Positions 5,438 through 8,884 of a stretch of 8,884 nt of DNA are shown here, in pieces. Below the pieces are notes generated by a model, which did not search any database, was not told where the DNA came from, and saw only the letters and a list, made by a program, of their open reading frames with translations. This DNA is from Maribacter sp. GTDB lineage: Bacteria > Bacteroidota > Bacteroidia > Flavobacteriales > Flavobacteriaceae. Each line of letters begins with the position of its first letter. The stretch's first letter is position 1. The stretch is taken from the NCBI GenBank assembly GCA_003232155.1, contig QILY01000150.1, positions 1 to 8,884 on the forward strand, read 5' to 3'. The translations under genes and the position numbers were made by a program.

Positions 5438-5857
5438 ATGAAAACTATTACTGATAATCAGAAAGTTAGGGCGGCAAAAAAATTAAAAAAAATGTTTGGG
5501 CAGATGGATAGGCGGCAGATGGAATATTGCCCTATTCGTGATGTTATGGCATTGGCATCTGATAAATGGAGTATTCTCATTATTTTGTATTTAGGTTATT
5601 ACCCGGTATTGCGCTTTAATCAACTTCAAAAGAAGGTGTACGGTATTTCAAATAAAGTATTGAGCGAGCGTTTAAAAATACTGGAATCTGATGGATATTT
5701 GTCACGTAAAATGTACGCAGAAGTACCTATTCGAGTAGAATACCAACTTACGGATTTTGGTCATTCTTACCTTGATAAACTAATAGATTTAACAGAATGG
5801 ATTACTACATATAGTGATGATGTTATAGCCAATAGAGCTAAATATCAAAGACAATAA
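5438..5857 (+). CDS. HxlR-family winged-helix transcriptional regulator
   Basis: The 139-residue protein carries the HxlR domain from about residue 30 to 120. It opens with the family hallmark CPIRDVMALASDKWSILIIL, which includes conserved Cys31, and continues with RFNQLQKKVYGISNKVLSERLK (recognition-helix region), LESDGYLSR and VRVEYQLT-like wing residues (IRVEYQLTDFG). HxlR proteins are dimeric DNA-binding regulators; several (YodB and HypR in Bacillus, QorR in Corynebacterium) sense quinones, aldehydes or disulfide stress through the conserved N-terminal cysteine. An upstream in-frame TTG (5381) exists, but the added 19 residues overlap the candidate promoter and do not look family-like, so ATG 5438 is preferred. 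Unusually, no oxidoreductase gene is adjacent; the neighbours are alpha/beta hydrolases, which are the candidate targets. Confidence 0.93.
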   Translation: MKTITDNQKVRAAKKLKKMFGQMDRRQMEYCPIRDVMALASDKWSILIILYLGYYPVLRFNQLQKKVYGISNKVLSERLKILESDGYLSRKMYAEVPIRVEYQLTDFGHSYLDKLIDLTEWITTYSDDVIANRAKYQRQ

Positions 5858-5886
5858 GACTTCCTTTTGCTAATGTAAAACTGCTA

Positions 5887-6435
5887 TTATTCCCATCCAA
5901 CCATCATATATTTTACCTTAGCCTGATCAGGTACTTGAACCGCTTCAATATTCAGGTTTGAATTATAACGTAAACTTGCTGGAAGCTCTTTTTTATCTAT
6001 TGTAAAATATACGTCTGTATTCTTTAGTATAACAACAATGTTATTTAATGAGGTCAGAATTTTACTTATGGTATATTTTTCTTTGATGTCTTTAAAAGTA
6101 CTGTTTAGACCAATACCTTTTTCAGTTTGAAACCTAATATCATAAATGCGAATATTCTCAATAGTGGGAATACTGTCTAAACTAGGTGTTAAGGTCATTA
6201 GGTGATTTCCACCTTTTTCAAAAATCTTTATTTTTTTTGCACCGTACCCTATTAATAACCTTGTAGTATCTTTAACTATTGAATCTTGGTCGTAGATAAC
6301 TTCCAAATCGCGCGCCAAGCTAGTTTTATTGAGCTTTCCGATACTGTTTTTAGTAATTAAAAAAGTAGTGTCTTTTTCTTTTTGGCATTGGGTAAAGCAA
6401 AGGGCTAAACCTATAATTATAAATATTCTTCTCAT
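5887..6435 (-). CDS. Small predicted surface lipoprotein of unknown function
   Basis: The start is taken as ATG 6435 (182 residues); a TTG two codons earlier is possible but less likely. The N-terminus MRRIFIIIGLALCFTQC is a short lipoprotein signal peptide with Cys17 as the lipidation site, although FTQC is not a textbook lipobox. The residues right after the cysteine, QKEKD, closely resemble the Bacteroidota lipoprotein export signal (QKDDE in Capnocytophaga canimorsus, rule K followed by two acidic residues or QA with acidic), which moves lipoproteins to the cell surface. The mature part is a mixed alpha/beta sequence without motifs I recognise. It follows the DUF853 ATPase gene by only 6 bp, so the two form an operon; that pairing is the only functional clue. 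Confidence 0.85.
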   Translation of the reverse strand: MRRIFIIIGLALCFTQCQKEKDTTFLITKNSIGKLNKTSLARDLEVIYDQDSIVKDTTRLLIGYGAKKIKIFEKGGNHLMTLTPSLDSIPTIENIRIYDIRFQTEKGIGLNSTFKDIKEKYTISKILTSLNNIVVILKNTDVYFTIDKKELPASLRYNSNLNIEAVQVPDQAKVKYMMVGWE

Positions 6436-6441
6436 ATTCAA

Positions 6442-7971
6442 TTATCTCATCACTTTTTTTAATATTCCCAATACCCCGCGAATAAAGGTGGCACTGGTCA
6501 ACACCTTTATCATAGGGTTTTGGCGTGTACTTGTTCTTCTTCTACTAGTACTTCTTCTACTAGTACTTCTTGAACTTTTTGCTTTTGTCTTTTCTTTTTC
6601 GGCAGTAGCTTCCGCCTTTTCTATTTTAGCATTTAAAATTTCATAGGCACTTTTTCTGTCAATGATATCACTGTATTTTTTTACCAATTTAGAATTGCCC
6701 ACAACTGATTTTAGTTCATTGTCAGTAAGCACATCCATTCTACTCATTGGAGCTCTAAGCAAAGTTGCTGCCAATGGGGTAGGCCTTCCTTTTTCATCTA
6801 AAGCAGATATTAAGGCTTCACCAATACCTAAAGATGTCAATACTTCTTTGGTGTCATAATATTCTGATTCAGGATAATTTTCTGCGGTAAGCTTTATTGC
6901 CTTACGGTCACGAGCAGTAAATGCCCTAAGTGCGTGTTGTACTTTTAAGCCCAATTGAGACAATACAGCATTGGGTATATCAGCTGGGTTTTGCGTTACA
7001 AAATATAAACCAATACCTTTTGAACGTATTAATTTTACAATACTTTCTATTTGATTTAATAGGGCTTTAGAAGCTTCATTGAAGATTAGGTGCGCTTCAT
7101 CAATGAAAAGAACCAGTTCAGGGCGATCACTATCACCTTGCTCAGGAAAAGTGGAATATATTTCGGCCAATAAACTCAACATAAAGGTTGAGAATAATTT
7201 AGGGCGATCTTGTATATCGGTCAAACGAATAATGTTTATATAGCCTTTCCCGTTTTCGTCAATTCGGGTTAGATCATCTACCTCGAAAGATTTTTCGCCA
7301 AAGAATACATCGGCTCCTTGCTGTTCCAACTCAATAACTTTTCTTAGAATAGTTCCTGTTGAACTGGTTGGGATACGGCCATAATCTTTGGTGAATTCTG
7401 CTTTACCTCCTTCTGTAGCATATTGTAGTGCCTTTTTGAAATCTTTTAAGTCTAACAAAGGTAATTTATTGTCATCACAATATTTGAAGATTACAGCTAC
7501 AATACCTTCTTGGGTTATTGTCAGATCCAAAATACGTGATAAGAGTGTTGGGCCAAATTCTGATACGGTTGCCCTTAGTTTAACACCATCTTGTTCTGAA
7601 AGTGATAAAATTTCAACAGGAAAACTTTGCGCATTGAATGGCAGGTTTCCTATTTTCTCATGGCGCTCATCAATTTTTGGATGCCCAGGACTAGGTTGGG
7701 CAATACCACTTAAATCACCTTTTAAATCCATCAATAACACTGGAATTCCTTTGTTCGATAAATTTTCGGCAATAACCTGCAATGTTTTTGTTTTTCCAGT
7801 TCCTGTAGCTCCTGCAATTAAGCCGTGGCGGTTTAAGGTTTTTAGGGGAATTTTTACATGGGCATTTGATACTGCCTCCCCATCTAACATGGCAGCACCC
7901 ATGGTGATAAAATCACCTTTTGTAGTATATCCTTTTTCAATATGTGAAAAGAATTGGTCTTTGGTACTCAT
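6442..7971 (-). CDS. HerA-like ATPase, DUF853 (YjgR) family
   Basis: This is a predicted hexameric P-loop ATPase of the HerA/FtsK superfamily, related to E. coli YjgR, with an uncertain cellular role. From Met 7971 it has 509 residues. Walker A GATGTGKT is at 54-61, then MDLKGDLSG (81-89), Walker B LVLFIDEAHL (287-296), the sensor-like VTQNPADIP (325-333) and the conserved arginine segment HALRAFTARDRKA (346-358). The family's C-terminal tail IRGVLGILKKV is present. Just before it lies a low-complexity Ser/Arg/Thr tract (SSRSTSRRSTSRRRTSTR). An in-frame ATG at 8001 would add MPYFYTKQTI; I prefer 7971 because family similarity starts at MSTKDQFF and a -7-like TATTTTTA lies between the two ATGs. 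The lipoprotein gene follows in the same operon. No NurA nuclease or other defence partner is adjacent. Confidence 0.95.
   Translation of the reverse strand: MSTKDQFFSHIEKGYTTKGDFITMGAAMLDGEAVSNAHVKIPLKTLNRHGLIAGATGTGKTKTLQVIAENLSNKGIPVLLMDLKGDLSGIAQPSPGHPKIDERHEKIGNLPFNAQSFPVEILSLSEQDGVKLRATVSEFGPTLLSRILDLTITQEGIVAVIFKYCDDNKLPLLDLKDFKKALQYATEGGKAEFTKDYGRIPTSSTGTILRKVIELEQQGADVFFGEKSFEVDDLTRIDENGKGYINIIRLTDIQDRPKLFSTFMLSLLAEIYSTFPEQGDSDRPELVLFIDEAHLIFNEASKALLNQIESIVKLIRSKGIGLYFVTQNPADIPNAVLSQLGLKVQHALRAFTARDRKAIKLTAENYPESEYYDTKEVLTSLGIGEALISALDEKGRPTPLAATLLRAPMSRMDVLTDNELKSVVGNSKLVKKYSDIIDRKSAYEILNAKIEKAEATAEKEKTKAKSSRSTSRRSTSRRRTSTRQNPMIKVLTSATFIRGVLGILKKVMR
6536..6571. repeat. 15-bp tandem repeat (2.4 copies) inside the DUF853 gene
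   Basis: The unit CTTCTTCTACTAGTA occurs at 6536-6550 and 6551-6565 and is followed by a partial CTTCTT. Being a multiple of three, it encodes an in-frame repeated Ser-Thr-Ser-Arg-Arg peptide in the basic linker before the C-terminal tail. Copy number could vary by slippage without breaking the reading frame. Confidence 0.85.
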
Positions 7972-7987
7972 TATGGTTTGTTTGGTA

Positions 7988-8018
7988 TAAAAATAGGGCA
8001 TTTTTTGTTGTGTTGAAA
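7988..8018 (-). promoter_or_regulatory. Possible promoter of the DUF853-lipoprotein operon
   Basis: On the minus strand TTTC (8018-8015) and TATTTTTA (7995-7988) are 19 bp apart, each one base off the Bacteroidota TTTG and TAnnTTTG elements. The predicted start of transcription is about 10 nt before ATG 7971. The -33 part abuts the left target duplication of the MITE, so the insertion may have replaced upstream promoter sequence. The call is tentative. Confidence 0.3.
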
Positions 8019-8019
8019 T

Positions 8020-8172
8020 TTAGAGGCTGTTTTGAAATATCTCGGTTATTTTTTTATTTACCTGAGTTCGATTAATAGTGATTTTTCAGAAGCCGTGTAA
8101 ATAGTAAGATTTGGAGGATAAAAACGTAGTACTAATACCAATTCTAACGACATATTTCAAAACAGCCTCTTA
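8020..8172. mobile_element. MITE, 147 bp, with perfect terminal inverted repeats and TTA target duplication
   Basis: AGAGGCTGTTTTGAAATAT at 8022-8040 is repeated as its exact reverse complement at 8152-8170 (19 bp; the outermost A/T pair belongs to the flanks). Taking the element as GAGG ... CCTC at 8023-8169, it is flanked by TTA at 8020-8022 and TTA at 8170-8172, a 3-bp duplication. The interior is AT-rich and has no reading frame. It is therefore a non-autonomous miniature element mobilised in trans. Three-base duplications and GAGGCTGT-type ends suggest an IS5- or IS1182-like source, but the family is a guess. It sits between the divergent DUF853 operon and queE, and the queE promoter downstream of it is untouched. 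Confidence 0.88.
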
Positions 8173-8215
8173 GGTTAGTGGGAAGTTATCAAAAATGGTT
8201 TATTACAGTTTTTGA

Positions 8216-8248
8216 TTTGGAATGTGAAATTCAGGTAGCCTATCTTTG
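8216..8248 (+). promoter_or_regulatory. queE promoter, Bacteroidota type
   Basis: TTTG (8216-8219) and a perfect TAnnTTTG element, TATCTTTG (8241-8248), are separated by 21 bp. The -7 element ends only 4 bp before the queE ATG, so the transcript would start at or almost at the start codon, implying a leaderless or nearly leaderless message. An alternative TTTG at 8211-8214 gives a 26-bp spacer. Confidence 0.75.
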
Positions 8249-8252
8249 CATC

Positions 8253-8884
8253 ATGGTTAAAGATGATTTTATAGCATTGGTCGATAGGGGTTTGATGCTT
8301 CCGTTAATGGAAGAGTTTTATACCATACAGGGTGAAGGTTTTCATAAAGGTGCCGCTGCTTATTTTATTAGAGTGGGCGGTTGTGATGTTGGATGTCATT
8401 GGTGCGATGTAAAAGAAAGTTGGGATGCCAATCTGCACCCGCCTACCGCTATAGAACATATTGTTGAAAACGCTGCCAAATATTCTGATACTATTGTTAT
8501 TACTGGCGGAGAACCCTTAACTTGGAATATGGCCCCATTGACACAGGCTTTAAAAGCTAAAGGTATGCATACCCACATTGAAACCTCAGGTGCTTATACT
8601 TTAACAGGAATATGGGACTGGATATGCCTATCCCCTAAAAAAAACAAACTTCCTTTCGGAAAAATATATGATAAGGCCCACGAATTAAAAGTGATTGTTT
8701 TCAATAAGCATGATTTAATTTTTGCAGAAGAGCAAGCGGCTTTGGTAAACGACGATTGCATACTATACCTTCAACCTGAATGGAGTGTAAAAGATAAGGT
8801 CACGCCTTTTATTGTGGATTATGTAATGGGAAACCCTAAATGGAAAGTTTCATTGCAAACGCACAAGTATTTGAACATACCTTA
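8253..8884 (+). CDS. queE: 7-carboxy-7-deazaguanine synthase QueE, 5' part
   Basis: QueE is a radical-SAM enzyme that contracts 6-carboxytetrahydropterin to 7-carboxy-7-deazaguanine, the ring-forming step of queuosine (preQ0) synthesis. The frame is open from ATG 8253 to the window end (210 full codons), and only the last few residues should be missing. MEEFYTIQGEG (19-29) is the family's substrate-side signature. The 4Fe-4S motif is C-x3-C-x2-C with Cys44, Cys48 and Cys51 (GGCDVGCHWCD), and TGGEP (84-88) binds SAM. ETSGAY, CLSPKKNK, HELKVIV and LQPEW follow in the expected order. The adjacent Asp52 and the Mg-dependent architecture fit the family. It has its own promoter and is divergent from the DUF853 gene. 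The ATG is supported by the -7 element four bases upstream. Confidence 0.97.
   Translation, partial: MVKDDFIALVDRGLMLPLMEEFYTIQGEGFHKGAAAYFIRVGGCDVGCHWCDVKESWDANLHPPTAIEHIVENAAKYSDTIVITGGEPLTWNMAPLTQALKAKGMHTHIETSGAYTLTGIWDWICLSPKKNKLPFGKIYDKAHELKVIVFNKHDLIFAEEQAALVNDDCILYLQPEWSVKDKVTPFIVDYVMGNPKWKVSLQTHKYLNIP

Noticed and set aside
6329..6646. 105-codon plus-strand ORF rich in Leu/Phe/Val
   Set aside because: It lies antisense to the lipoprotein and DUF853 genes, and its leucine tract is the complement of the Ser/Arg repeat.
7388..7990. 200-codon plus-strand ORF
   Set aside because: It is the antisense shadow of the DUF853 coding region, including its Walker A segment, and has no motifs of its own.
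6442..8001. HerA-like ATPase as part of an anti-phage system
   Set aside because: No NurA, SIR2, DUF4297 or other defence partner gene is adjacent, and the protein fits the widespread housekeeping-like DUF853/YjgR family.
8135..8143. ATACCAATT shared by the MITE interior and the palindrome at 2281-2289
   Set aside because: Only nine AT-rich bases match and the surrounding sequence differs, so common origin cannot be argued.

Overview
The window looks like a chromosome segment of a marine-type Flavobacteriaceae bacterium (Bacteroidota). The evidence is the sequence type of its housekeeping proteins (Ffh, FolD, QueE, HerA-like DUF853), low GC, absence of Shine-Dalgarno sites, a Bacteroidota-type promoter (TTTG ... 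TAnnTTTG) in front of queE, and a lipoprotein with a Bacteroidota surface-export signature after its lipidated cysteine. I cannot name the genus with certainty.

Layout. 1-1713 (+): the 3' part of ffh (SRP GTPase), then a complete folD 39 bp downstream, probably co-transcribed. 1714-2600: a gene graveyard. It holds a frameshifted remnant of an M13 metallopeptidase gene (+), an unlisted 46-codon lipoprotein ORF (-), a 17-bp inverted-repeat pair that encloses both, a perfect 24-bp-arm palindrome, and the frameshifted C-terminal stub of an isochorismatase-type cysteine hydrolase (-). 2600-3031 (-): an intact VOC/glyoxalase-fold protein. 3032-3496: no gene, but a long imperfect hairpin and a palindrome-rich dispersed-type repeat. 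3497-5857: two divergent, unrelated-looking alpha/beta hydrolases and an HxlR-family regulator with repeat-rich upstream DNA. 5887-7971 (-): a two-gene operon of a HerA-like DUF853 ATPase and a small predicted surface lipoprotein. 8020-8172: a 147-bp MITE with 19-bp perfect inverted ends and TTA target duplications, placed between the divergent DUF853 and queE genes. 8253-8884 (+): queE, cut by the window end.

How the genes relate. Ffh (membrane protein targeting), FolD (one-carbon folate metabolism) and QueE (7-deazaguanine synthesis) are core genes. From memory they often lie close together in flavobacteria, so the roughly 6.5 kb between folD and queE reads as an accessory insertion hotspot, though DUF853 is itself widespread. 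The only plausible regulatory module is HxlR with one or both alpha/beta hydrolases. A palindrome in the leader of the minus-strand hydrolase and a repeat cluster upstream of hxlR are candidate operators. I do not see a convincing new multi-gene system. The notable content is small: gene relics, a MITE, repeats, an overlooked lipoprotein ORF and the candidate operators.
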